64,000 nt of DNA from Salinimicrobium sp049680855. Lineage in GTDB: Bacteria > Bacteroidota > Bacteroidia > Flavobacteriales > Flavobacteriaceae. The stretch covers positions 248,001 to 312,000 of the forward strand of contig NZ_JBMPGS010000003.1 in assembly GCF_049680855.1 (NCBI RefSeq), given 5' to 3'. A program made the translations under genes and the position numbers. The notes under the pieces were generated by a model. It was given only the letters and a program-made list of their open reading frames with translations. It made no database searches and was not told where the DNA came from. Below, piece after piece: positions 16,754-26,033 of this stretch. Each line of letters starts with the position of its first letter. Position 1 is the first letter of the stretch.

Positions 16754-19117
16754 ATGAAACAGTTAATTTTAATCTTTTTATTTGCCGCAGGGCCTCTCCT
16801 GGCGTCAAATGCAGTAAAACCATCAGATTTGGGTTCCATTACGGGAACTGTAATGGACAAAGAATTTCAGGAGCCAATCCCTTATGCCACGATTTCCATA
16901 AAAACTCCGGAAGGAGATCTGGTATCAGGAACCGTGAGCACGATAGATGGGACTTTTACTCTTGATAAACTTAGAGACGGAACTTACCTCTTTGAAGTGC
17001 AGTTTATGGGTTATAAGCGGTTCTCGAAAGAAGTGGAAATCTCTAACAGTAACAACAAAATAAACATTGGAACAGTTTTCCTGGAGGCTGAAGTGGCCCA
17101 GCTGGATAGTGTGGAAGTGGTTGCAGAACGATCTACGATCGAACAGCGTATTGACCGAAAAGTCATTAATGTTGGAAAAGATCTCACCACGATGGGTGCT
17201 ACTGCCAGTGACATTATGAACAATGTTCCTTCTGTGAGTGTAGACCAGGATGGAAATATTGCATTACGCGGAAATTCAAATGTAAGGGTACTTCTTGACG
17301 GCCAGCCTACTAACATGGATGCTGCAACGCTATTAAAGCAGATCCCTTCTACTTCCATCAAACAAATAGAACTTATTACCAATCCTTCGGCCAAATATAA
17401 TCCTGAAGGAATGAGCGGTATCATTAATATCATATTACATAAAAATACCAATCTTGGTTTCAACGGAGATTTTAGTGGCGGACTCACTTTTGGCCGCGAG
17501 CTAAGTGGAAACTCGAACCTCAACCTTAACTATCGAGAGGGCAAAATGAACCTGTACGCAAGCCTGGGAGCCAACCGGCGCCGAAATGTTTTTAAAGGCG
17601 AAATTTTCAACCATGAACTCAATTCTGGTGAGTATATTGATATGCTGGGAGGAAATGAAAGTTACCTTGCAAAAATCGGGTTGGATTATTATATCAATGA
17701 CCGCAATACCCTCTCCTTTTTCACCCGACAGAATTTGTTTTATGAGCATGCAGATGGAAGTCTGAGCATCCGCTATCCGAAACAGGAATCGCTTGATTTC
17801 ACTCAGTTTGCAGATACAGAAGAAGAAAATCTGTCTTCTACCTATAATGTTGTGTACCGCCACAGCTTTTCAGAAGAAGATGATCATACTCTTGAGCTGG
17901 AAGTAGATCACAATCGTTACAGCAATGATGAAATTACCAACTTCACCTATACAGGTGCAACAAACGCTCAACCTTATGCAGATGACGTGGATAAAACCCG
18001 AAGCCAGACCATTGCAAACCTGGATTACGTACTCCCGCTTTCTAAAGGTTCAAAACTTGAACTGGGTGCTGAAAGCCGTATTTTACGAAGTGAAAACAGT
18101 TATTTATCCACCAATGCAGCACTGGAAGATGTGTTGTATGACTATGACCGTGACATCCATTCCTTTTACACCACCTTTGGACAAAATTTTGACAAATGGG
18201 CTTACCAACTAGGCGCCAGGCTCGAAAAATTTAATGTAGAAGCCCTTCAGGAAGGAAGTGAAAATTATGAAGATGATTACCTCACGCTCTATCCTTCTGC
18301 TTTTCTTTCGTACACTCCCGGAGAAAACAACAGCTTTCAGCTGAGTTACAGCCGCCGCGTGGATCGTCCTTCCTTTAATCAGGTGAATCCTGTACGCCAA
18401 ATTTCCACTCCCAGGCTATCTGTTATTGGAAATCCTGAACTGGAGCCGCAGTTTACAAATTCCGTTGAACTAAACTACACCCGTAAACTCGGAAAAAATT
18501 CTATTACTGCAGGAATCTTCCACAGAATGATCAATGACAATATTACGCAGGTCATGGAACAGGACCCTTTAAATTCAGAAAGAATTATTCTCAGTTTTGA
18601 CAATGCGGGAACAAGTACTTCTTCGGGAGTAGAAATTTCTGCGAATGTAAAACCTGCGAGCTTCTGGGATTTTAATGCAAATTTTAATTTATACAGTCAG
18701 GTGCTGGAGGGTTATATAGGCACTACCTATGTTGAAGAAGATAACGAAACCTATCGCATCCAGACGAACCACACATTCAAGCTGACCAAAAACCTGAGAT
18801 TTCAGCTCTTCGGAATGTATGTAAGTCCGCAAAAAACATTGCAGTTTGACATTGAAGAATTCTATTTCATGAACACAGGGGTGAGATATTCATTCCTGAA
18901 GGACAAAGCATCTTTAAGCCTAAACTTTAACGATGTCTTCAATACAAACGAGCAGCATATCACTACAGATCGTCCTGTAAGGCAAACAGCCTACTTCAAC
19001 CCCGATTCGCAGCAAGTAAATATAGCTTTCACCTACCGCTTTGGGGGAGGAAAGAACAAAGCCCTTCAAAGAAAACAACGTGATGACAATACTGCCGGTG
19101 GTGGCGGAATGTTTTAA
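16754..19117 (+). CDS. TonB-dependent receptor-like outer membrane beta-barrel protein
   Basis: 787 residues. A signal peptide (MKQLILIFLFAAGPLLAS) is followed by a carboxypeptidase-regulatory-like beta-sandwich (about 25-115, GSITGTVMDKEFQEPIPYAT), a plug domain (about 135-230, containing IALRGNSNVRVLLDGQP and YNPEGMSGIINIIL) and a large outer-membrane barrel ending in a Gly-rich tail. This is the family often annotated outer membrane beta-barrel protein. No SusD partner is adjacent, so it is unlikely to be a polysaccharide-locus SusC. The ligand is unknown. Confidence 0.9.
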   Translation: MKQLILIFLFAAGPLLASNAVKPSDLGSITGTVMDKEFQEPIPYATISIKTPEGDLVSGTVSTIDGTFTLDKLRDGTYLFEVQFMGYKRFSKEVEISNSNNKINIGTVFLEAEVAQLDSVEVVAERSTIEQRIDRKVINVGKDLTTMGATASDIMNNVPSVSVDQDGNIALRGNSNVRVLLDGQPTNMDAATLLKQIPSTSIKQIELITNPSAKYNPEGMSGIINIILHKNTNLGFNGDFSGGLTFGRELSGNSNLNLNYREGKMNLYASLGANRRRNVFKGEIFNHELNSGEYIDMLGGNESYLAKIGLDYYINDRNTLSFFTRQNLFYEHADGSLSIRYPKQESLDFTQFADTEEENLSSTYNVVYRHSFSEEDDHTLELEVDHNRYSNDEITNFTYTGATNAQPYADDVDKTRSQTIANLDYVLPLSKGSKLELGAESRILRSENSYLSTNAALEDVLYDYDRDIHSFYTTFGQNFDKWAYQLGARLEKFNVEALQEGSENYEDDYLTLYPSAFLSYTPGENNSFQLSYSRRVDRPSFNQVNPVRQISTPRLSVIGNPELEPQFTNSVELNYTRKLGKNSITAGIFHRMINDNITQVMEQDPLNSERIILSFDNAGTSTSSGVEISANVKPASFWDFNANFNLYSQVLEGYIGTTYVEEDNETYRIQTNHTFKLTKNLRFQLFGMYVSPQKTLQFDIEEFYFMNTGVRYSFLKDKASLSLNFNDVFNTNEQHITTDRPVRQTAYFNPDSQQVNIAFTYRFGGGKNKALQRKQRDDNTAGGGGMF

Positions 19118-19137
19118 CACTTTGTTTGTTTAGCCAG

Positions 19138-19168
19138 AAAAACCGCGACGAGAACCGTTGCGGGTTTT
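19138..19168 (+). terminator. Terminator after the TonB receptor
   Basis: An imperfect AAAACCGC...GCGGGTTTT stem-loop with a T run on the plus strand, 20 bases after the receptor stop. Confidence 0.5.
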
Positions 19169-19186
19169 CATTTTATATCTGAAAGT

Positions 19187-19224
19187 AAAAAAGGTTTCAA
19201 AAATGACATTTTGAAACCTTTTTT
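19187..19224. terminator. Bidirectional terminator
   Basis: A long stem AAAAAAGGTTTCAAAA with its complement around a loop containing the dispersed ATGACA core, with A and T runs on both sides. It can serve the receptor (plus) and the KAS III gene (minus). Confidence 0.8.
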
Positions 19225-19336
19225 ATATAAACCTATAGATCCCGGAAATTTAAAAACAAGATCAGGTTAATGTAATATTATTTTTTAGCCGTCAGAAAAT
19301 CTGTTTGTAATGATCCCTGCAAAATGGCATTTTTGA

Positions 19337-20347
19337 CTACCATTTTAGTACCGCACTTGCCCAGGTAAATCCGCTACCAAATGCTGCAAGCACCACCGTG
19401 TTGCCTTCCTTAATTTTTCCTTCTTCCCAGGCTTCGGTCAAGGCAATAGGAATAGATGCAGCCGTGGTATTTCCATATTTCTGGATATTGTTGTACACCT
19501 GGTCATCCTCAAGTTTGAACTTCTGCTGAATAAACTGCGAAATCCTGAGGTTTGCCTGGTGCGGAATCAACATATCAATATCTTTTACTTCCAGCCCGTT
19601 TGCCTGCAGTCCTTCCATAATGACTTCAGAAAATCGAACCACTGCATTTTTGAACACGAACTGCCCGTTCATATAAGGATAATACGGAATGTCATCTCCC
19701 TGTGGGTTTTCTTCAATGATTTCGGGCACCCAGTGCATGGTACTTGGTCCTTTTAATGATAGTTCCAGCGCATGTTTCCCTTCAGAATGAAGATGTGTGG
19801 AAAGAATACCCTGCCCGTTATGATCGCTGCGTGTAAGGACGGCAGCACCAGCACCGTCTCCAAATATTACTGACACTCCGCGGCCACGGGTCGTAAAATC
19901 GAGTCCGCCACTATGATTTTCACTTCCAATCACCAGCACGTTTTTGTACATTCCGGTTTTGATGAATTGATCGGCTACAGAGAGTGCATAGATAAAGCCA
20001 CTACACTGATTTCTAACATCAAGTGCGGGACAGGTATGAATGTCCAGCATTTCCTGCACCTGCACCCCACCACCGGGAAAATAGTAATCTGGGCTAAGAG
20101 TTGCAAAAACAATTAATTCAATATCATCTTTAGAAATACCAGATCTTTCCAGCGCAATTTTTGCCGCTTTTGTTCCCATGACAGCCGTAGAATTGCCGTC
20201 CCCTTTTTTGATATGTCTTCTTTCCTTAATACCTGTTCGCTCCTGTATCCAGGCATCATTCGTATCCATGACTTTAGACAGATCATTATTCGTAACTATA
20301 TTTTCGGGAACATAACTTCCAAGCCCGGCTATTTTTGTTTGGTACAT
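19337..20347 (-). CDS. 3-oxoacyl-ACP synthase III (KAS III) family protein
   Basis: 336 residues. The catalytic triad of KAS III is visible: Cys115 in VRNQCSGFIYAL, His263 in IPHQANLRI and Asn293 in YGNTTAAS. It also has DAWIQERTGIKERR and the closing AFGSGFTWASAVLKW. KAS III joins an acyl-CoA to malonyl-ACP to start fatty acid chains. The gene stands alone, away from plsX or rpmF, which usually accompany the housekeeping fabH. It may therefore be a paralogue with another acyl preference. Divergent from the S9 peptidase. Confidence 0.9.
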   Translation of the reverse strand: MYQTKIAGLGSYVPENIVTNNDLSKVMDTNDAWIQERTGIKERRHIKKGDGNSTAVMGTKAAKIALERSGISKDDIELIVFATLSPDYYFPGGGVQVQEMLDIHTCPALDVRNQCSGFIYALSVADQFIKTGMYKNVLVIGSENHSGGLDFTTRGRGVSVIFGDGAGAAVLTRSDHNGQGILSTHLHSEGKHALELSLKGPSTMHWVPEIIEENPQGDDIPYYPYMNGQFVFKNAVVRFSEVIMEGLQANGLEVKDIDMLIPHQANLRISQFIQQKFKLEDDQVYNNIQKYGNTTAASIPIALTEAWEEGKIKEGNTVVLAAFGSGFTWASAVLKW

Positions 20348-20480
20348 TTTATTATATTTAAGCTCTTTATTCTACTTTCTCAATTTAATAAATTAATAAA
20401 AAATTGATGCGCAATATAAGAAAGATTAACACTCTTTAATTTTTTTAATTCTGGAATTCATTAATCACTAAAATTCACAT

Positions 20481-22940
20481 ATGAAAAACACTTTTTGGAT
20501 CTTACTCTTGGTTTCTATGATAACCAATAGTTATGCACAGGAAAACCTTACGTACCAGAAACCACCCGGGGAAATATTGGAATTAGTTGATGTTCCCCTG
20601 GCTCCTTCCACATTGATTGATGATAAGGGAGAAATGATGGTCTTTCTGTACCGCGACCAGTTTAAATCTATCGCTGAATTAAGCGAAGAAGAAATGCGTC
20701 TTGGCGGACTTCGTATTAACCCCGTAACCAACATTAGCAGCCGCGCGACCTATTACAACAATCTCCAAATGAAGATGATTGGAGATAAAGAAGCCACGCA
20801 GATAAAAGGTCTGCCTGCCACACCACGCTTAACTAATTTCAACTGGTCTCCAGATGAATCTAAGATGGCTTTTACTCACACTACAGAAAAAGGCGTGGAA
20901 CTATGGGTGGTAGATTTTAAAACTGCACAGGCGCGAAAACTTACAGATGCTACTTTAAATGCCAATATGGGAAATCCTACCAACTGGTTCAAAGATAATT
21001 CGGCTTTACTGGTCAATATGCTGCCGGCTGACCGCAAGGAGCTCATAGATGAAGAAACTGCAATCCCTTCAGGCCCCACAGTATCTGTAAGTGATGGTAA
21101 AGAAGCCCAGAACAGAACTTACCAGGATCTATTAAAAGACCCAAATGATGAGTATAATTTTGAGCAACTCGCAAGATCTGAGATTGTAAAGGTCAATCTT
21201 GACGGTACCACCCAAAAATGGATGGAAGCTAAAATGTACAGTGATATCTCCTTTTCGCCAGATGGAAAATACGTGATGGTAGAAAGCATCAAAAAGCCTT
21301 TTTCTTACCTGGTTCCTTATTACAGGTTTCCTTCAGAAAGCGTTATTTATACTGCCGGCGGTGAGCGCGTAGCCATGGTGAACGATGTTCCGCTTACTGA
21401 AGATCTTCCAAAGGGATTTATGGCAGAGCGTGAAGGAAAACGCAGCATGAACTGGAGGGACGATGCTCCTGCCACACTGGTCTATGCAGTAGCACTGGAC
21501 GGTGGCGACCCTGAAAATGAAGCAGAATACCGAGATGAGATTTTTTTACTTGACGCACCATTTAAGGGGGAAGGAAGATCTATCCTTAAAACAAAAGATC
21601 GATATTCCGGGATTACATGGGGAGACGAAAATACTGCCATTGCCCGAGATTACTGGTGGAACAACCGTAACACAAGAACCTATGTCTTCAACCCCTCAAA
21701 TCCGGATGAAGAGCCTAAAGTCATCTTTGACCGAAATTACCAGGACAGGTATAGCGATCCCGGAAACTTCGTTACCACTAAAAACAAATATGGAGAAAAT
21801 GTACTACAGTTAGACGGCGATACCGCTTACCTGCTTGGTGCAGGATTTACGGAAGAAGGACAGTATCCTTTTGCTGATAAAATAGATTTGGAAAGCGGCG
21901 ATACCGAACGACTTTACCAGTCTAAGTACAATAATAAAAAAGAAACTCTTGTAGAAGCTTTGGATATGGAAGAAGGGGAACTCCTGGTGCGCATCGAATC
22001 TTCGGCAGAATATCCTAATTATTACATAAGAGATATTGACAACGACGAAGATCTTAATCAAATTACCTCTTTTGAAAATCCATTTAAAAGCCTGGAAGGT
22101 GTTTCTAAAGAAATAATCACATACGAGCGTGAAGACGGTTTGGAATTAAATGCCACCCTCTATCTTCCGGAAGGATATGATAAAGAAAATCCTGAAAAGC
22201 TACCTATGATCGTTTGGGCATATCCAAGGGAATACAAGGACAAGAGTTCTGCTTCACAGAATACTTCCAACGCAAATGACTTTACCTATCCTTATTATGG
22301 CTCTCCAGTATACTGGGTAACCAGAGGTTATGTAGTGCTGGATGACGCTTCATTTCCTATCGTTGGAGAAGGTGAAGAAGAACCTAATGATTCCTTTAGA
22401 AAACAATTGGTAGCCAATGGGAAAGCAGCCATAGATGCTGTTGATGAATTAGGTTATGTGGACCGCGATCGTGTTGCTGTTGGCGGACACAGTTACGGCG
22501 CTTTTATGGTAGCAAACCTCTTATCTCACTCAGATGATTTTGCCGCAGGAATTGCACGCAGTGGTGCTTACAATCGTACTCTCACCCCCTTTGGTTTTCA
22601 AAGTGAAGAGCGAAGCTATTGGGAAGCACCTGAAGTTTACTACAACATGTCTCCTTTCATGCATGCCGATAAAATGAAATCACCTTTGCTATTGATCCAC
22701 GGGGAAGCAGATAACAACTCCGGAACCTACCCTATGCAAAGCGAACGCTACTTCAACGCGCTTAAAGGTTTGGGAGCTACTGCCCGCCTGGTTATGCTAC
22801 CTAAGGAAAGTCACGGTTACAGCGCAAAAGAATCTGTTTTACATGTACTATGGGAACAAGACCAATGGCTTGAACAGTATGTTAAGAACAAAGAAACGGA
22901 AGGCACGGTGGAAAAATCGGGCACCGAGCTGAAGAACTAG
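20481..22940 (+). CDS. S9 family (prolyl oligopeptidase-type) serine peptidase, secreted
   Basis: 819 residues with a signal peptide (MKNTFWILLLVSMITNSYAQ). A beta-propeller region (about 60-530) is followed by the alpha/beta-hydrolase domain with Ser671 in GGHSYGAFM, Asp744 in HGEADNNSGT and His778 in ESHGYSAKES. The layout resembles the glutamyl-endopeptidase/S9D group found in plastids and Bacteroidota. It should trim peptides in the periplasm. A strong terminator follows 15 bases after the stop. Confidence 0.92.
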   Translation: MKNTFWILLLVSMITNSYAQENLTYQKPPGEILELVDVPLAPSTLIDDKGEMMVFLYRDQFKSIAELSEEEMRLGGLRINPVTNISSRATYYNNLQMKMIGDKEATQIKGLPATPRLTNFNWSPDESKMAFTHTTEKGVELWVVDFKTAQARKLTDATLNANMGNPTNWFKDNSALLVNMLPADRKELIDEETAIPSGPTVSVSDGKEAQNRTYQDLLKDPNDEYNFEQLARSEIVKVNLDGTTQKWMEAKMYSDISFSPDGKYVMVESIKKPFSYLVPYYRFPSESVIYTAGGERVAMVNDVPLTEDLPKGFMAEREGKRSMNWRDDAPATLVYAVALDGGDPENEAEYRDEIFLLDAPFKGEGRSILKTKDRYSGITWGDENTAIARDYWWNNRNTRTYVFNPSNPDEEPKVIFDRNYQDRYSDPGNFVTTKNKYGENVLQLDGDTAYLLGAGFTEEGQYPFADKIDLESGDTERLYQSKYNNKKETLVEALDMEEGELLVRIESSAEYPNYYIRDIDNDEDLNQITSFENPFKSLEGVSKEIITYEREDGLELNATLYLPEGYDKENPEKLPMIVWAYPREYKDKSSASQNTSNANDFTYPYYGSPVYWVTRGYVVLDDASFPIVGEGEEEPNDSFRKQLVANGKAAIDAVDELGYVDRDRVAVGGHSYGAFMVANLLSHSDDFAAGIARSGAYNRTLTPFGFQSEERSYWEAPEVYYNMSPFMHADKMKSPLLLIHGEADNNSGTYPMQSERYFNALKGLGATARLVMLPKESHGYSAKESVLHVLWEQDQWLEQYVKNKETEGTVEKSGTELKN

Positions 22941-22955
22941 GAAAAACATATTATT

Positions 22956-22984
22956 AAGAAAGCCCGCAAATTGCGGGCTTTCTT
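22956..22984 (+). terminator. Intrinsic terminator after the S9 peptidase
   Basis: A near-perfect palindrome with a GCCCGC/GCGGGC core followed by a TTTCTT run. Confidence 0.85.
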
Positions 22985-23093
22985 ATGCTTGAACCATTAA
23001 TCGAATCTCTGCTAGTTATTATTATGTAGTACTTTGGATTAAACTCATCCTGATACAAATGAACGGCAGGGTTTCAAAAAATGATATTATTTC

Positions 23094-23627
23094 TTAATAT
23101 TCTGCATCAAGATAATAAGAACCAAATTTATTGTATTCGTCTTCATCTATCCTGTCATCCCGATTTTCGTCCATACTATTAAATACACCTTCGTTCATTT
23201 CATCGGAATTGATATAAGAATCTCCATCAGCATCAAATTCATTATAAAGATCTGTATCTCTCATTCCTGAATAATACTCATCCCTGGAAACTTCATTATT
23301 AGCGTCGGTATCAAAATCATCATAACCGCTGCTGCTCAAATAAGGAGAATAAATATCATTATATCCGCGTCCCCACTCATCGGCATCCAAAGAATCGTCT
23401 CTATTGGTATCCAGCCTGTCATAATTGTTGTCATAGAATTCCCGGTCATCAACTACACCATCCTGGTTTCGATCCCAGTTGTCATAATTATTGGAGAAGG
23501 TATCATTGAATTCATTCTTGTCCATTGCACCATCCATATTTGTATCAAAATCATCATAAGCCTGGGAAAACGCCAAAGATGTGATCATCAAAAATAGCAT
23601 TGCAAGACTCCTTTTTAAAGTTTTCAT
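23094..23627 (-). CDS. Secreted protein with six EF-hand calcium-binding loops
   Basis: 177 residues. After a signal peptide (MKTLKRSLAMLFLMITSLAFSQ) come six loops of EF-hand type: DTNMDGAMDKNEF, DRNQDGVVDDREF, DTNRDDSLDADEW, DTDANNEVSRDEY, DADGDSYINSDEM and DENRDDRIDEDEY. Loops 1, 2 and 5 keep the central Gly or the near-ideal Asp pattern; loops 3, 4 and 6 deviate at the central Gly. Very acidic. It probably binds calcium outside the inner membrane; partner unknown. Transcribed alone. Confidence 0.88.
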   Translation of the reverse strand: MKTLKRSLAMLFLMITSLAFSQAYDDFDTNMDGAMDKNEFNDTFSNNYDNWDRNQDGVVDDREFYDNNYDRLDTNRDDSLDADEWGRGYNDIYSPYLSSSGYDDFDTDANNEVSRDEYYSGMRDTDLYNEFDADGDSYINSDEMNEGVFNSMDENRDDRIDEDEYNKFGSYYLDAEY

Positions 23628-23791
23628 AGTTTTATTTTTTTTTGGTTATACAATCTTTTATGGATTTACAGCATTTTATTCTTTATTAGATCCATAAACA
23701 CCATCAAATATAAAACTTCAAATACCTCATTTAAAGCATTTTAATGTTATTAACAGCACGCGATCGCAAATTGGGATTTTAATAACACAAC

Positions 23792-25111
23792 CTATTCTGA
23801 AAAGCTTTTAAAATCCTTATAATTGTTAATCTCTACTTTTGAATTCAGGGAATTGAGTAGTGTGTAAAGCCCCATAAAGCTTCGACTTATATAGATAAAA
23901 TGCTCGCTCCCGCGGTTCACATTCATTTTTCTAAGATCGCGATCCCTGCTGTATTTTTCGCTCAGTTCTGAAATGGAAGCTAGAAATGCATCATCACCAA
24001 AATCAAAATACTTTGAATTGAGGGGTGCCGAAAATAAACTCAGCATTTGATAATATAATTCTGAAAAATAAGCAACCTCACCTTCAGAGTCCTTCTTCTT
24101 TAAAATTTCCAGTTCATAAAGTTTGCTTCGGAAGAAATCCTCATCTTCAAAATTTTCCTTTTTAGTAAGCTCAAAATAAGGAATGTAGAAATCTTGAGGC
24201 AGCCTTTTTATGCAACCAAAATCAAGAGCGATTAATTCATTTTCTTCATTGACCAGGAAATTTCCAGGGTGCGGATCTGCATGCACCGCTTTTAGCACAT
24301 GCATCTGGTACATATAAAAATCCCATAAAGTTTGTCCTATTTTATTAGCTTTCTCCTGATCCTGATTCTGCTTTGCAAACTCGCTGAGGTGTTTGCCTTG
24401 CATCCAATCCATCGTAATGATCTTTTCACTAGACAGCTCCTCGTAATATTTGGGAAATCTAAGATTTGGAAGTTGCGCGCAGGCTTCGGAAATTTCTTTG
24501 CTTTGCTGTACTTCGAGTCTATAATCTGTCTCTTCCAGCAACTTCCCTTCAACTTCCTTAAAAAATTTTTCAGAATCTTTCCCCTGAAGGTTGAACATTT
24601 TAAGGGCTATGGGCTTAACCATCGCAAGATCTGAGCTAATGCTCTCTGCAACTCCCGGATACTGGATTTTTATAGCCAGGTCTTTCCCGTCTTTCGTCGC
24701 CCTGTGCACCTGTCCTATACTCGCCGCATTTACAGATTCTGCTGAAAAAGTATCGTACAGCTCCTCAGGAAACTTGCCATGGTATTTTTTAAAAGTTTTT
24801 CGTACCAGCGGCCCCGAAAGTGGCGGTACACTAAACTGTGCCAGGCTAAATTTTTCAACGTAGGCACCGGGAAGCAGGCTTTTCTCCATACTTAACATTT
24901 GAGCCACCTTAAGGGCACTTCCTTTTAGGCTTTTGAGTCCGTTGTAGATATCTTCCGCATTATCCTGGTCCAGTTCTTCCCGGGTAAGTTCAGAATTCAA
25001 TGCTTTTTTACTGTAATATTTGAGGTAATTCCCACCTACTTTAAAACCCGTTTGCACCATTTTACCGGTACGCCCAATCTTACCTGTGGGGATTTTATCT
25101 ATTGTTTTCAT
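23792..25111 (-). CDS. ABC1/UbiB-family atypical kinase (AarF-like)
   Basis: 439 residues. The family marks are the KxGQ-type motif, here ALKVAQMLSMEK, the alanine-rich loop NAASIGQVHRA replacing the Gly-rich loop, the kinase lysine in LAIKIQYPG, HADPHPGNFLV as catalytic loop and LDFGCIKRLP as the metal site. Such proteins support isoprenoid lipid or quinone metabolism; the ATPase role is known in UbiB/COQ8. Here the usual KxGQ glycine is alanine. It follows the TetR gene by 72 bases, with a GC-rich hairpin between them. Confidence 0.9.
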   Translation of the reverse strand: MKTIDKIPTGKIGRTGKMVQTGFKVGGNYLKYYSKKALNSELTREELDQDNAEDIYNGLKSLKGSALKVAQMLSMEKSLLPGAYVEKFSLAQFSVPPLSGPLVRKTFKKYHGKFPEELYDTFSAESVNAASIGQVHRATKDGKDLAIKIQYPGVAESISSDLAMVKPIALKMFNLQGKDSEKFFKEVEGKLLEETDYRLEVQQSKEISEACAQLPNLRFPKYYEELSSEKIITMDWMQGKHLSEFAKQNQDQEKANKIGQTLWDFYMYQMHVLKAVHADPHPGNFLVNEENELIALDFGCIKRLPQDFYIPYFELTKKENFEDEDFFRSKLYELEILKKKDSEGEVAYFSELYYQMLSLFSAPLNSKYFDFGDDAFLASISELSEKYSRDRDLRKMNVNRGSEHFIYISRSFMGLYTLLNSLNSKVEINNYKDFKSFSE

Positions 25112-25131
25112 GAGAAGTTTTTAAATTAATA

Positions 25132-25170
25132 TCCCGCAGCGAACGATGTAGGGGGCGTCCTGCTGCGGGA
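25132..25170 (-). other. GC-rich hairpin between tetR and the ABC1 kinase gene
   Basis: A perfect nine-pair TCCCGCAGC/GCTGCGGGA stem with a 21-base loop inside a 72-base spacer. No T run follows, so it is more likely an mRNA stability or processing element than a terminator. Confidence 0.6.
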
Positions 25171-25183
25171 ATTGAACGGTGGC

Positions 25184-25855
25184 TTACGCCATTTTCTCTT
25201 TCCAAAGAAATTTCCCGAGATCGAGAACCCGTTCTAATGGGGAATTATCAAGAAGATCAAAGGCCGTGTTTACCGATTTTTCTATAGCAACATCTGTCCT
25301 TTCAAAACGTGGCGAATTATCATCTCTCCAAAATTTGATCAAAAACAAGAGCTGTACCCAGGCAGCTTCGGAAAATATCATTTCCGAATTCTTTAAAAAT
25401 TTTGCCGACTTCTCCTCATTATCTTCACGAATCAATTGGGAAGCATAAGATTTCATCTTCTTCCGAAGTACTTTTAATTGCTCCAGGTTTCGTAAAGGCT
25501 GGTTTTCTTCTTGGAGTGTAAAAAGAACATAACTCCTGTTCGCTGTAAGCACTTCAAAAAAGGTAAAATAGAAGGTAAGTAGCTTTTCGCGGGTATGGAA
25601 GGAATTATAATCGGGGCTTTTTTGAATTACTTCTAAGCTGTGATCAAAAAACCGAGACCAAATGCCTTTTTTCAATCCTTCAAAGCTTCCGAAGAAATTA
25701 TAAAATTCCTCCTCGCTTATTTTATTGTCCTTACAAAATTTATAGATCGTGTTTGGCGCAGCATCATGCTCCAGCACATATTCCATGTACAGGCTAATAA
25801 GTTTCTCCTTATCTAAATTTGCACTTTCTCCTGCTTTTTGCTTTACTGTGGCCAT
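25184..25855 (-). CDS. TetR/AcrR-family transcriptional regulator
   Basis: 223 residues. The N-terminal helix-turn-helix is degenerate but recognisable (APNTIYKFCKDNKISEEEFYNFFGSFEGLKKGIW, about residues 37-70), followed by an all-helical ligand or dimer domain. It precedes the ABC1 kinase gene in the same direction and probably regulates that operon; it is divergent from htpG with a 178-base shared upstream region. The Bacteroidota TetR_C-like C-terminal domain is often linked to ABC1 kinases. Confidence 0.82.
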   Translation of the reverse strand: MATVKQKAGESANLDKEKLISLYMEYVLEHDAAPNTIYKFCKDNKISEEEFYNFFGSFEGLKKGIWSRFFDHSLEVIQKSPDYNSFHTREKLLTFYFTFFEVLTANRSYVLFTLQEENQPLRNLEQLKVLRKKMKSYASQLIREDNEEKSAKFLKNSEMIFSEAAWVQLLFLIKFWRDDNSPRFERTDVAIEKSVNTAFDLLDNSPLERVLDLGKFLWKEKMA

Positions 25856-25946
25856 ATTTTATTTATTTACTAGAAATAGTTGATTAAAATATCATTTTTG
25901 ACATTTCACGATTAGACGTAAAATTTTTTATTCCCTTACAAAATTA

Positions 25947-25985
25947 TGTCAGTTTGTCAGCGGGGCAGACTTGGTATTTTTTTTG
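25947..25985 (+). promoter_or_regulatory. htpG promoter with TGTCAG direct repeat
   Basis: Two TGTCAG units (25947-25952 and 25955-25960) separated by TT. TTTG at 25953-25956, 18 bases, then TATTTTTT ending TTTTG at 25985 fits the Bacteroidota promoter. The repeat overlaps the -33 element, so it could be a regulator site. Confidence 0.55.
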
Positions 25986-26033
25986 ACCTGTGGAGTGTAC
26001 AGAATAAAAAATTAATTTAAACACATACATCAT

